Of a DNA stretch of 64,000 nt, positions 44,157 to 55,077 are shown one piece after another. The stretch is from Nematopogon swammerdamellus (lineage: Eukaryota; Arthropoda; Insecta; Lepidoptera; Adelidae): contig OX336338.1 in NCBI GenBank assembly GCA_946902875.1, forward strand, positions 9,787,971 through 9,851,970, given 5' to 3'. A program made the position numbers and the translations under genes. Numbering within the stretch: the stretch's first letter is position 1; each line of letters opens with the position of its first letter. The notes under the pieces were generated by a model. That model had not been told where the DNA came from and did not search any database. It saw only the letters and a list, made by a program, of their open reading frames with translations.

Positions 44157-44505
44157 GTCAGCTTCGATAGCTCAGTGGTGCAGACAGTCAACTGTCGCTA
44201 TTGAATTTTAAGCAACGCTGGGTGCGGTCAGTGCTTAGATGGGTGACCGCTGACCGTTGGAGGCTGACCAAGGTTCGGATTCCTCGTAAAACTGTAAGTC
44301 CCTTCCCTCGTAATTTTACTTGGTGGTAGGGTTTAACCTTCCCGGGTTGGTACCACCGCACTGAATTAAACGTCGGTCGAAACGGCTATGTAAATAGTTT
44401 GTGTTTTCCGACCAGTTCAGTGTAGTCAGCACGATCAAAGGGGGAAGCACTGACATGGCACTGGTGTTATGGGCTGACATCACGGACGTTGTAGGTGATG
44501 TTGCA
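44157..44505 (+). repeat. SINE family A in arm A
   Basis: The tRNA-like head 'cagcttcgatagctcagtgg' and 5S-like block 'gcggtcagtgcttagatggg' are intact, with body and tail following. It lacks about 14 bp present in other copies (the 'aagttcacccggt' step), a deletion shared with arm B but not with the copy at 18748. Confidence 0.8.
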
Positions 44506-46880
44506 GAACTTAGTAGAATGGACAGACATAAACGTGTTACGGAAGCCTACTTTTATTATAAAATAACCGTCGGAGGACCTTGGTTGAAAATTGTAAAATT
44601 TAGTAGAACGGATAGACATGCATATGTTACGGAACCCTACATTCATTTTGCAGAACTTAGTAGAATGGACAGACATAAACGTGTTACGGAACCCTACTTA
44701 ACAGTTGCACTCCGGGAGTGCCGGCAGATCCCGTGCCACTCTAACTTAACCCTTAACGCAATGACTTAAGGTTTCATTTTAAAAATGACGCTGACGCGAT
44801 GTCGCGAGTTATACATTTTTACCCACCTAAAAAAGTGCCAAGAGCCGCTAAAGAAGTTTTCACTTCAAAAACCTCAGGGTTATCCCCTTTCAAATAAAAA
44901 AAAAAAGAATTTTCAAAATCGGCCCACAATTGACGGAGTAATCGCGTAACAAACATCCAAAAAAAGAAAACATACCGTCGAATTGAGAATCTTTTAGGTC
45001 TAAAGTAAATTTCTCGTGAAGACAAATGCAACGAGCCCAAACACGATGGGTTTATCATGTGTAGTTTAGGAGTTCCTATGGCCACCTTCTGTCTCCATCA
45101 TCAAACCAGCTCGATGGTACTCGGTACAGTAGGTACTGGCCAGGTACCATAATAAATTAAACGCCGGTCGGAAAAGATAAAAAAATTTCAAATTTAGAAT
45201 ATTCATGAAACAAGGGTCCGAATATGTATCACTAGTATATCGATTCATGTATTTCAACAGGACAGAGAAAATTTCAAAATATTAGGTATTTAATACTTTT
45301 TAGTTTTTTTTTTTTTTGTTTTTTGGAAATCGGTTTAATATTTTTTAAAACAGTTTTTATTTCATTCTTTTTAGTAATATTACATAAAAAAGAATAATCG
45401 AAATCGAATAATCGAAATCGATTGAAGTGGTACAGAATTATTCGCCATATGTGTCAGACTGCAAATTGCTGAATAAGTCCACATCACAAATGTTTTGCTG
45501 AAGGTAACCACACACCATACTAATTTATCAAACTGAAAATTGCCGAAAACGACCACATCACAAGTTTTGCTGAAGGTAACCACACACCATAGTATTATGC
45601 TGATTTTTCGAAAACCACTGAACCAATTTCGATAAAATTGAAATGGGACCACCTCGGAAGTATGACCTAACTAACAAAAAAAGAATTTTCTAAATCGGCC
45701 CTCAATTGACGGAGAAATCGTGTTACAAACATACAAAAAAATAAAAATAAAAAAAAAAATAAAAAAAAAAAACATACAGACGAATTGAGAACCTCCTCCT
45801 TTTTTGGAAGTCGGTTAAAAAGTGGCCGCCATTTTGAACTTTTTAGTTACTGGACCGATTGCTATCGAAATCGATATCTAAGAGTCAATGTGGTCTCCGA
45901 TCAAGAATCTGTGGTCAAAATAAAAAAAAATTGCCGCATTTTGAACTTTTTACCACGCGGACCCTTAGATATCGATTATGAAAGTAATCGGTCCAGTAAC
46001 TAAAAAGTTCAAAATGGCGGCCACTTTTTTTAATTTTTATCATGGATTCTTATTCAGAGACCACATGGACCCTCACATATCGATTTTCAAAGCAATGAGC
46101 CCAGTTACAAAATTAGTAGGTATATTATATTTATTAAATTATAAAAAAAAAATTGTGTCTAAATATTATTTTTTAACCGACTTCCAAAAAAGGAGGAGGT
46201 TCTCAATTCGTCTGTATGTTTTTTTTTTTATTTATTTTTTTATTATTATTTTTTTTTTTGTATGTTTGTAACACGATTTCTCCGTCAATTGAGGGCCGAT
46301 TTAGAAAATTCGTTTTTTGTTAGTTAGGTCATACTTTCGAGGTGGTCCCATTTCAATTTTATCGAAATTGGTTCAGTGGTTTTCGAAAAATCAGCATAAT
46401 ACTATGGTGTGTGGTTACCTTCAGCAAACTTGTGATGTGGTCGTTTTCGGCAATTTTCAGTTTGATAAATTAGTATGGTGTGTGGTTACCTTCAGCAAAA
46501 CATTTGTGATGTGGACTTATTCAGCAATTTGCAGTCTGACACATATGGCGAATAATTCTGTACCACTTCAATCGATTTCGATTATTCGATTTCGATTATT
46601 CTTTTTTATGTAATATTACTAAAAAGAATGAAATAAAAACTGTTTTAAAAAATATTAAACCGATTTCCAAAAAACAAAAAAAAAAGAACTAAAAAGTATT
46701 AAATACCTAATATTTTGAAATTTTCTCTGTCCTGTTGAAATACATGAATCGATATTTACTAGTGATACATATTCGGACCCTTGTTTCATGAATATTCTAA
46801 ATTTGAAATTTTTTATCTTTTCCGACCGGCGGCGCTTAATTTATTATGGTACCTGGCCGGTACCTTCTGTACCGAGTGCC

Positions 46881-46935
46881 CAAAGAGTTTGTATTACGTC
46901 GCTAGGAGCGCAGCGACGTAATACAAACTCTTTGC
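46881..46935. repeat. CAAAGAGTTTG palindromic insert in arm B
   Basis: 'caaagagtttgtattacgtc' then 'gctaggagc' and the inverse arm to 46935. The equivalent point in arm A (about 45117) has no insert. Confidence 0.75.
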
Positions 46936-47403
46936 GAGTACCATCGAGCTGGTTTGATGATGGAGACAGAAGGTGGCCATAGGAACTCCTAAACTACACA
47001 TGATAAACCCATCGTGTTTGGGCTCGTTGCATTTGTCTTCACGAGAAATTTACTTTAGACCTAAGAGATTCTCAATTCGACGGTATGTTTTCTTTTTTTG
47101 GATGTTTGTTACGCGATTACTCCGTCAATTGTGGGCCGATTTTGAAAATTCTTTTTTTTTTTATTTGAAAGGGGATAACCCTGAGGTTTTTGAAGTGAAA
47201 ACTTCTTTAGCGGCTCTTGGCACTTTTTTAGGTGGGTAAAAATGTATAACTCGCGACATCGCGTCAGCGTCATTTTTAAAATGAAACCTTAAGTCATTGC
47301 ATTAAGGGTTAAGTTAGAGTGGCACGGGATCTGCCGGCACTCCCGGAGTGCAACTGTTAAGTAGGGTTCCGTAACACGTTTATGTCTGTCCATTCTACTA
47401 AGT

Positions 47404-47757
47404 TCTGCAACATCACCTACAACGTCCGTGATGTCAGCCCATAACACCAGTGCCATGTCAGTGCTTCCCCCTTTGATCGTGCTGACTACACTGAACTGGT
47501 CGGAAAACACAAACTATTTACATAGCCGTTTCGACCGACGTTTAATTCAGTGCAGTGGTACCAACCCGGGCAGGTTAAACCCTACCACCAAGTAAGATTA
47601 GGAGGGAAGGGACTTACAGTTTTACGAGGAATCCGAACCTTGGTCAGCCTCCAACGGTCAGCGGTCACCCATCTAAGTACTGACCGCACCCAGCGTTGCT
47701 TAACATTCAATAGCGACAGTTGACTGTCTGCACCACTGAGCTATCGAAGCTGACGTG
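47404..47757 (-). repeat. SINE family A in arm B
   Basis: Reverse copy with its head at 47757 and the same 14-bp deletion as arm A ('cccataacaccagtgccatg'). Confidence 0.8.
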
Positions 47758-47939
47758 GTCCTATTTTAATTGGGTCAAGATCGGATTGGAAAGCGAGGCG
47801 GAATCGCGAGGCCGAAGGCCGAGCGATTCCGCCGAGTACATTAATAGCAAAACATTACTAAAAAAAACTGTGAAATAAAAAAAAAGTTTTAAAAAACATA
47901 AAACCGACTTCCTAAAAAAAGTAAAACTAAAAAACTATT

Positions 47940-48195
47940 TAAAATAAAAATATAAAAACCGCCTTCAAAAATATATGAAATAAAAACCTAAAAAAAAAAA
48001 CAAACCCTAGAGTTGAAGGCGGTGCTAAAGCAAGCAAAAATGATGCATGAAAGAAAACATGAGTGGATGATAATATCCTTTGTGATTTGTGTAGCCTTTT
48101 TAGCACCGCCTTCAACTCTAGGGTTCGTTTTTTTTTTTAGGTTTTTATTTCATATATTTTTGAAGGCGGTTTTTATATTTTTATTTTAAATAGTT
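47940..48195. repeat. Foldback hairpin in arm B, single loop
   Basis: Same arms as 19267-19531, with one loop copy. Confidence 0.75.
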
Positions 48196-48544
48196 TTTTA
48201 GTTTTACTTTTTTTATATATTTAAGCGTTTTGTACCATACATACCCCTAACTTACTTAAGGGATCCAAGTGGACTAGCTAGTGTTTTATAATCCATTATC
48301 GCAGAATCCTTCCACAAAGGATTCAAGTGCACTAGAAAGTCGACTTCGATCCATTGATGGATCCTACCAAGGGAGCCAAGTGGACGGAGCGAAAATTTCA
48401 TTTTCACTTACCTTCCCAACTTAGAACTTTAGCTACGTAATGTGTAGAATACCCATTACATAATATTATTTGAGAAGGCACTTCGAATGCAACCGCCAAT
48501 TTCATTTCATTTCATTTCATTTTTATTTTCATTTAGTTCTTGTT

Positions 48545-49152
48545 TCAGTTTAGACAACAACTCTGCAGCTCCACAAGCATCGCCTTCTCATCCTCATCAT
48601 AGCTAGTAGCTACGCGCACTCATCTCGACGACCTAGATCGACGACATCCCATCTAGCAGCTAAGACCATCTCACCGTCACCAGCATCATCGTCATATCAC
48701 CGCGAGGCTTCTAATATGTATAAAATATTATAAAAAATAAACTTTAAATCGTAAGTTTAACACTCGTATAAGTATTTTCATTTCTTTACATTTTACCTCT
48801 ACATTGGTACCGTCGCTAAATGCGAAAAAGCGGTCAAGTGCGAGTCGAACTCGCGTGGAGAGGGTTCCGTACCATTCCGTTTTCCATTAGAGCTTTAAGA
48901 CTTTCCGTTTCGTTTAGGTTTTCCTGTAAACTATAAGAGAGGGCCTATATTACAAATTTACGCTACCTATATGTCCGTGATTGGGTCATCAAACTCTATT
49001 TATATTTAAATTTAAATTAGACAATTTTTTTCCAGTAGATTGGGAGAAAACAAGCTGTGACAGACGGACAGACAGACAGACAGCCAGACACGAGAGTGAT
49101 CATAAAAGCGTTCCGTTTTTTTCTCTTTTGATGTACGGAACTATAAAAAAAG
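48545..49152 (+). repeat. Long family C copy with extended 5' segment
   Basis: Begins near 48545 after a (tttca)n tract and passes through 'cgcactcatctcgacgacct', 'atcaccgcgaggcttctaat', an AATAAA-like stretch, 'cgaaaaagcggtcaagtgcg', and a close with 'gacggacagacagacagaca' and 'gatgtacggaactataaaaa'. It is the reverse relative of 33540-34445. Confidence 0.7.
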
Positions 49153-49636
49153 AGATCCCGCTCTATTGAACCGATTTATTAAACTTAAGCCAAAATGCGC
49201 AGAATGTTTTCTCGCAGACAGGCCATAGATACATTTGTATAATAATAGTTGGGTGGATAGTACAGTGTACCTACCTACCCCAAAAAATATGAACAACATT
49301 TTTATGTTTATTTTTTGACATTGAAAATTTTCGGTCGCTTCAGTATAGCCCCCGATTTCCAGCGAGAGTGCGAATTCGCCCTGGTGTCCTGAGTTTTAAG
49401 GCTACGTAAATATTTAGGGTGTCAAATGACGCGTATTGACGAGAGGGCTAGAAGATTAAAAAAATAAATAAAATCGTACAAGCATTCCAAGCCTTATCTG
49501 AAAGCATTCTATTACTCATCCTTCATCCACCGACCCCCCTCGGTGATCCTTAACCACCTATTATTATTATCTATATATTTTTTTAATATTTTTCAATGTC
49601 CAAGCCCGCAAAGTTTGCAGTTTTATTATACACTAG
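49153..49636. other. No gene seen
   Basis: AT-rich DNA with no recognised feature. Confidence 0.35.
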
Positions 49637-50077
49637 CTGTTGCCCGCGGCTTCGCTCGCGTGAAATTCGTATTTCAAAGAAGAATCTAAGTAACTAAGGG
49701 CGAGGCCGAAGGCCGAGCTGCGTTCAGGTAAACGACAAATCTTCTCAAATAATGTAAGCAACTAACGGCGAGGCCGAAGGCCCAGCTGCATCCTGGAAGA
49801 CAATAAACCTTCGCGAAGAAAGTATGTAACTAAGGGCGAGGCCGAAGGCCGAGCTGCGTTCAGGAAGACGATAAACCTTCTCGAAGAAAGTAAGTAACTA
49901 AGGGCGAGGCCGAAGGCCGAGCTGCGTTCAGGAAGACGATAAACCTTCTTGGAAGAAAGTAAGTAACTAAGTGCGAGGCCGAAGGCCGAACTAGGTTCAG
50001 GTAAACCAAAAACCCTCTTCCGTCTTCGGGCCTGGCGTTAAATACGAATTTCACGCGAGCGAAGCTGCGGACAACAG
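49637..50077. mobile_element. Foldback-type element with 68-bp tandem core, direct array
   Basis: The 38-bp ends (CTGTTGCCCGCGGCTTCGCT... at 49637-49674 and the inverse at 50040-50077) match at 36 of 38 positions. The interior is about five to six units of a 68-bp repeat ('aactaagggcgaggccgaag', 'gccgagctgcgttcaggaag', 'acgataaaccttctcgaaga'), all in one orientation. Period measured between 'caggaagacg' at 49861 and 49929. There is no coding capacity. Related element: 21312-22287. Confidence 0.75.
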
Positions 50078-50285
50078 AAATAAAAATTGCACCAATGACA
50101 GCGACATAAGTTCGACTTGAATTTTTAAAATGTTTTATTTATCAAACAATTTGTCACCGGCCAGCTCACGTCGAGATGATAGTTCTCCGTTGTCAACTCG
50201 ACATTTAAAATTGTTTTTTACCTTTACTTTGGATTACGTGATTTTAAATGCGCAATAATATTTAAAAATAATTTGAATTTTTATG

Positions 50286-50515
50286 ATATTTTTTTGTGTA
50301 TTATGTTATTCCGGCATATAAACTGCCACTATACAAAGTTTCGTCTAATTCCGTTCAGTGGATTTTGCGTGATGCGCGTACAAACAAACAAACAAACATT
50401 TTAAAAACTGTTCTAACATGTTCTATATCTCATTTTAAGCCACCCTGGTTAGTTTTTTTTCCGAATACATTCAATGTACAGACTTTCTTACCTTGACGAT
50501 TTTATTATATGTATA
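50286..50515 (+). repeat. 3' end of a dispersed LINE-like repeat
   Basis: 'cggcatataaactgccacta', 'tgatgcgcgtacaaacaaac' and 'attcaatgtacagactttc' match 25083-25262. Confidence 0.6.
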
Positions 50516-50644
50516 GATTGATGATTGATGATCAGTAATGGGATGGTCAAGCAAGACCCTACCAAATTTAGACTTGATGCTATTTATCATGTATACTTAA
50601 ATATGTGCCAGAGTCATTCTTAGTCAGTCCGTTTCAGCGAGGTG

Positions 50645-50735
50645 CCATGTCAGTGCTTCTTTTGGTCGTGCCGGCTACACTGAACTGGACGGAAAACAAA
50701 AACTATTTTAAATAGCCGTTTCAACCGATCTTTCA
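50645..50735 (-). repeat. SINE family A fragment truncated at a TTAGG array
   Basis: Reverse 3'-to-body segment: 'tgccatgtcagtgcttcttt', 'gtgccggctacactgaactg', 'agccgtttcaaccgatcttt'. It stops at 'tcatt', where other copies continue 'cagtgcggtgg'. Confidence 0.75.
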
Positions 50736-50872
50736 TTAGGTTAGGTTAGGTTAAGTATAGGTTAGGTTAGGTTAGGTTAGGTTAGGTTAGGTTAGGTTAG
50801 GTTAGGTTAGGTTAGGTTAGGTTAGGTTAGGTTAGGTTAGGTTAGGTTAGGTTAGGTTAGGTTAGGTTAGGT
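50736..50872 (+). repeat. Interstitial (TTAGG)n array
   Basis: About 27 TTAGG units, with one interruption ('aagtatag', near 50753-50760). TTAGG is the telomeric unit of most insects. It abuts a truncated SINE on the left and ordinary DNA on the right, so it is internal rather than a chromosome end. Confidence 0.9.
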
Positions 50873-51063
50873 AATCACATACCTATAAGTCGGCTTTTGC
50901 GCACTATTGATATTTTCTTTTGTCGTTTCGAGCTGGTACTCAAAAAACTCAGACAGCGTGCTAGCGCTGTTTGTCCGTTTTCCGTGTACTGCTGTTCTTG
51001 TAAATTGTATGCACGAAAGAGTTCTTAGTCTAGTCAATTCATTCTACTAGGTATAAAATTACT

Positions 51064-51763
51064 TTTTAGGGTTCCGTAGTCAACAAAGAACCCTTATAGT
51101 TTCGCCATGTCCGTCCGTCTGTCCGTCTGTCCGTCCGTCTGTCTGTCCGCGGCTTAGCTCAGAGACCCTTAGTACTAGAAAGTTGTAAGTTGGTATGGGC
51201 ATAGATATTAATAACGCCGACAAAGTGGTAAAATAAAAATTTTGAAATATTTTTTTTTTGAGGGTCCCTCCCCTACACGTAAAGTGGGGATGAATTTTCT
51301 TTTTCACGTCTACCCCATCGTGTGGGGTGTGGTTGGATAGGTCTTTTGAAAATATTGCGGGTTTGTCAAAAGCATTTTTCGATTTAGGGATCCGTTTGCG
51401 AATTATTAAGCTTTTAAGTGCTAATTTTTGTTAGATTCAAGTGTCCCCCCCCCCTGCCAGCTAAACGGTTGTTATTAGATATGTGAAAAAATTCACATCA
51501 ATAGTATATATATCCAAGTTAAAAAGAAAACTATCACAGCTAAGTAGGCTGTACAGGTTGACGAGTAATAGTCGACCAACTTATAAAATGTACGGACGAC
51601 AGCCATCATTTCACTGTTGAAGAACTTTTTCAAATTAACATTCATTTATTTCCCCTACAAAATTATACAAATAATCAAATAATTTATTTTGATAGGGATC
51701 CGCAACTACGGAACCCTACACAGCGCGTGGCCCGACACGCACTTGGCCGCTTTTTTTTGTAAA
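51064..51763 (-). repeat. Family C-type repeat, long reverse copy
   Basis: 'tagggttccgtagtcaacaa' and (gtccgtct)n lie at low coordinates. The body has 'accccatcgtgtggggtgtg' and 'gatttagggatccg'. The head 'actacggaaccctacacagc' with 'gacacgcacttggccgcttt' ends near 51760. Confidence 0.65.
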
Positions 51764-51825
51764 GCATATAACATAATTTTATACATTTACTTTACTCAAT
51801 CTCGATTAGAGGTTACTTGAGTTTT

Positions 51826-51998
51826 TTTTTTATTTATGGAAACTGACACGGTTGGCTACATTACCTACAACATCCGTGATGTCAACCCATAACACCGGGT
51901 GAACTAGGTGCCATGTCAGTGATTCCCTTCATTTCATGTCCGCTACACTGAACGACGGAAAACACGAACTATTTACATAGCCGTTTCCACCGACGGAA
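51826..51998 (-). repeat. SINE family A, 3' half
   Basis: A T-run, 'atggaaactgacacggttgg', 'caacatccgtgatgtcaacc' and 'atagccgtttccaccgacgg'; it ends before the head. Confidence 0.75.
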
Positions 51999-52218
51999 AG
52001 TCCAAAGACTGAAGTAAAAAATGAATCGTCCAGTCCAATCGTCGTGGTGTGACCTAGTAAGAAAGTGCATTGCATGCATGTGCTACGTGTGTTTTCTGTT
52101 TAAACTGTTGATGAATAAACAAAACCGCTAACTTCCCGTAGGCCCCGCTAAATAAAAGAAATAAAAAATATTGTGCGGGCGGAGTGAGATACCAATAATT
52201 ATGACCAAGCTCTAGAGG

Positions 52219-52590
52219 TGTCAGCCTCGATAGCTCAGTGGTGCAGACAGTCGACTGTCGCTATTGATGGTTAAGCAACTGTGGGCGCGGTCAGTACTTG
52301 GATGGGTGACCGCTGACCGTTGGAGGCTGACCGTGGTTCGGATTCCACGTAAAACTGTAGGTCCCTTCCCTTCTTACCTTACTAGGTAGTAGGGTTCAAC
52401 CCGCCCGGGTTGGTACCACCGCACTGAATGAAACGTCGGTCGAAACGGCTATGTAAATAGTTTGTGTTTTCCGTCCAGTTCAGTGTAGCCGGCACGACCG
52501 AAGGGAAGCACTGACATGGCAGCTAGTTCACCCGGTGTTATGGGCTGACATCACGGATGTTGTAGGTGATGTAGCCAACAGTGTCAGTGT
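52219..52590 (+). repeat. SINE family A, full-length reference copy
   Basis: The tRNA-like part covers 52220-52260 ('cgatagctcagtggtgcaga' as A box). The 5S-like part covers 52271-52315: 'ttaagcaactgtgggcgcgg' followed by 'tcagtacttggatgggtgac', matching the internal A-box and C-box regions of 5S rRNA at the right spacing. The body and conserved tail lead to a T/A-rich end near 52590. Confidence 0.85.
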
Positions 52591-52659
52591 TTTTTTTATT
52601 TCTATTTATTGAAAGTTCGACATGTGGCGCCGATCCACCCATAAAGGGTCTAACAACGC

Positions 52660-52780
52660 CAAATGACATTCGGTCGTATGCGGGGGTAGAGTATGACATG
52701 CCGGCCGCACAGGTGCCTATTCACGCCCCTCTTGAAGGACCCGAGACTGTACTTGGGGGGAAATATATGGGCAGGTAGTG
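52660..52780 (-). pseudogene. LINE ORF2 C-terminal scrap, second copy
   Basis: The same block as 28320-28445 ('gacattcggtcgtatgcggg', 'gagactgtacttggggggaa'), reading on the minus strand as a short Jockey/CR1-like C-terminal segment. Confidence 0.45.
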
Positions 52781-53272
52781 TGTGTGTGGTTCATTCAACA
52801 AGTCCGCCTTCAATACTGTGGAGTCGTTTCCGAAAACGTCAAAATTCCCTCAATTTCTTTCAGCTCCCATCATCGCACAGGCAGAACTAAAGGCGCTGCC
52901 GAATTTTCCCCTAGCTTTGGGGTGTGTACTTATTCGATATATGCAAATAAACTAAATCTTTGTTTGCTCGTGGAATGCGATGCTGTAAACGGAACGAGAG
53001 ATGAGTAAGTAGATACATACAAAATATGTTTTTGTTTGTTTACGTAGGTAAACGAAAATGTACTGAATAACTAAGTGGTTATATATTTTTAGCAGATTAC
53101 GGCGAAGCCAATATATATAGACAGGTTTGTGGCAAAACTTTGTCAAGAACAAATTGACACAAATGCATAATCAGTATGTTTCGTCATCCAGCGTGTTTGT
53201 TTTGTTCCGTTCAGCAATACAGATTGTATTTCTACGGGTCACAAAAAACATAGGAAAGCAGTCATACATATG
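52781..53272. other. No gene seen
   Basis: Short frames only. 'agcagattacggcgaagcca' (53090) is a small recurring motif. Confidence 0.35.
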
Positions 53273-53275
53273 TAA

Positions 53276-53822
53276 GGGAACGTTCCCATACAACGTGACC
53301 GATTTTAGGCCACTTTTGGACCCCCCGCCCCCCCAGTTTTCACGTGGTATTTCAAAACTTGCTGTTTTTCAATGTATTTATGTGGATTATGCCATCCTCC
53401 ATGCCATATTATGGCAAAACAAAAATGCAATTTCGGTGTACTGAGCAATCGAGCGCAGTGCGCGCGTTTATATGATGAAATGTGTAGTTTTTGTTTGTTT
53501 AAAAAATATTAGGATTTTTTTTTAATAATGCTGCTTTAGTATCTTGAAAATTAAATTCCCTATACAATGACGTAAATTTTATTCCAAAATAATTATCCAG
53601 TATGGAGCTAGCGCGACATAAGAAATTAAAATAGTCACATTCAGAATTTTTTTTCACCATGAAAAAATACTGTAAAGTTTTTAGTACATAATAAGTATCT
53701 AGTTTAAAAAAAAATCATATGATGTACTTCATAGAACAAAATTTTTGTTTGAAGTTTTAAAAAATATAACAATTTTCGCTTAATGCCATAAAGAATACGG
53801 TTATACAATCGACTTAGCCTAC
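53276..53822 (+). mobile_element. PIF/Harbinger-like element, asymmetric copy
   Basis: It starts GGGAACGTTCCCATACAACG directly after TAA (53273-53275), as at 23861, and at 53798-53822 carries only half of the central hairpin seen in that element ('cggttatacaatcgacttag'). The right terminal repeat is not found, so it is truncated. Confidence 0.5.
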
Positions 53823-55077
53823 AACGAATGTGTATTTTACTATTATTTCAGCGGTTGTATGTTTGAATGTGACCAGGCGAATACTTTTTCTTGTAATTGA
53901 ACAGTGCGGAGTGCCTAATCGAGTTCTTGGGGAAAATTTGCGAGAATGACACAAAAATTAATACCTATTGAAATGTTATTTTGAATGAACGCCATTAGTT
54001 TTGTAGAGCACATGTCCGACCTAGACCAATTCGGACATGTCCTCAGGCCACGCGCGGCGGCGGCGGTGCGCGGCGCGGTGGACGGCCGGAGGAGATTCCG
54101 CCGATCGCTGTTCTGTGGCTTGGAGTCGGAGAGTCGGAGGTCGGAGTCGCCGCGACGCTTCTCACGCGGCGCGCCGTCACCTTATAAGTTACTCTATGGC
54201 CGGTACCATTAATGTATGCAGCGCCATCTAGCAGTAAAAATATACAACTCGTTCGTTCTCAGGAGACTTTTTGCTCTGGGGCGGGCATGGACTTAGGAAT
54301 CAAAAGGATAGCGTACTGCGTACTCCCTCCTAAAAAATGGGTGATGGCGAGAGAGCATGAATGGAGGAATGTGTCCCTTTCGTATTCGAAAGGGTGACCT
54401 TGCGATTTCTCATGTGGGACAAATTTCCAAACTAGACACTCCTGACGCCATATATACATACACCACGCTGTATCCCGACAATCGAGGTCAGCAGAGTAAT
54501 CAGTGTTGTGCTGCAAGTACTCTTGTAAATTACAGCAGCACACCACTGAAAACCACGTTTACCTAAATTGGTGATGATTGACAATACAGAAATTAAATTG
54601 AGTTCGAAAATGTTCATCGTAGGTTCAGTAAAGTTTAGTACCGCCCTTATTCCGTGGTATTCAGCCATCCCAACAAACGTATATTTTCAGTCAAGGTCAC
54701 CAGACATGTACAACAGAGCAGCTGCCTTCGATGTTTGTCAAGGACACACACTGCACAACTATACGTGCATGCACAATCTCTGCAGTTCCCTCCTCCGCCA
54801 TCTCTGGACTATCAAAAATACATTATAGTCTTACGTCATCATAATGTATGTAAATACATATAGGAGTAATGCTGTGGTTTCATTACAAATGCCATGTGTA
54901 AATTATTATGGCAATGAGGATGGTGTCATTTCAATCAGGGGTAGCTTATTTGGGTTTTATTAAATAAGTACAGAACAATTATTGTTCTGCTGGCTATACT
55001 CTTATTTCGCGAGACAAGCCAGTACTAAAACGGTAATAACAATGCGCAGGGAAGCGCTATTGGTCAACGCCAACTCG
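53823..55077. other. No gene seen; GC block at 54040-54180
   Basis: A GC-rich block with frames such as MSDLDQFGHVLRPRAAAAVR (from about 54012) on the plus strand and an inverted pair ACATGTCCGA...TCGGACATGT. Coding status is unclear. The remainder has no recognised feature. Confidence 0.3.

Larger units (their letters stand above)
43278..48401. mobile_element. 5.1 kb nested inverted repeat (composite foldback)
   Basis: Outer inverted arms of about 175 bp (43278-43452 and 48222-48401) share 'ccaatgg'-free blocks such as 'ggatccatcaatggatcgaa' and 'ggattataaaacactagcta'. Inside, arm A (about 43586-45820) and arm B (about 46170-48215) are inverse copies of the 2.15 kb unit at 17379-19531. The centre (45821-46026) is a further palindrome: 'agtggccgccattttgaact' at 45821 and its complement ending at 46026. 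The DNA at 43453-43585 is the inverse of 46027-46178. No transposase, no long frame. Proteins read from it (for example the 88-residue frames on opposite strands at 44819 and 46973) are mirror images caused by the inverted duplication. Confidence 0.8.

Noticed and set aside
44819..47239. Two nearly identical 88-residue frames on opposite strands (44819-45085 and 46973-47239)
   Set aside because: They are mirror copies made by the inverted duplication and are also present at 18165 with changes. The DNA is repeat sequence with no protein features.
49675..50039. Regularly spaced repeats resembling a CRISPR array
   Set aside because: The whole 68-bp period is repeated with no unique spacers, and the host is a eukaryote. 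It is a tandem core of a foldback element.
50736..50872. TTAGG array as a chromosome end
   Set aside because: More than 13 kb of ordinary sequence follows on its right and repeats continue on both sides, so it is internal.
52271..52315. Possible 5S rRNA gene
   Set aside because: Only the internal-promoter part of 5S is present. The 5' and 3' thirds needed for the rRNA fold are replaced by SINE sequence.
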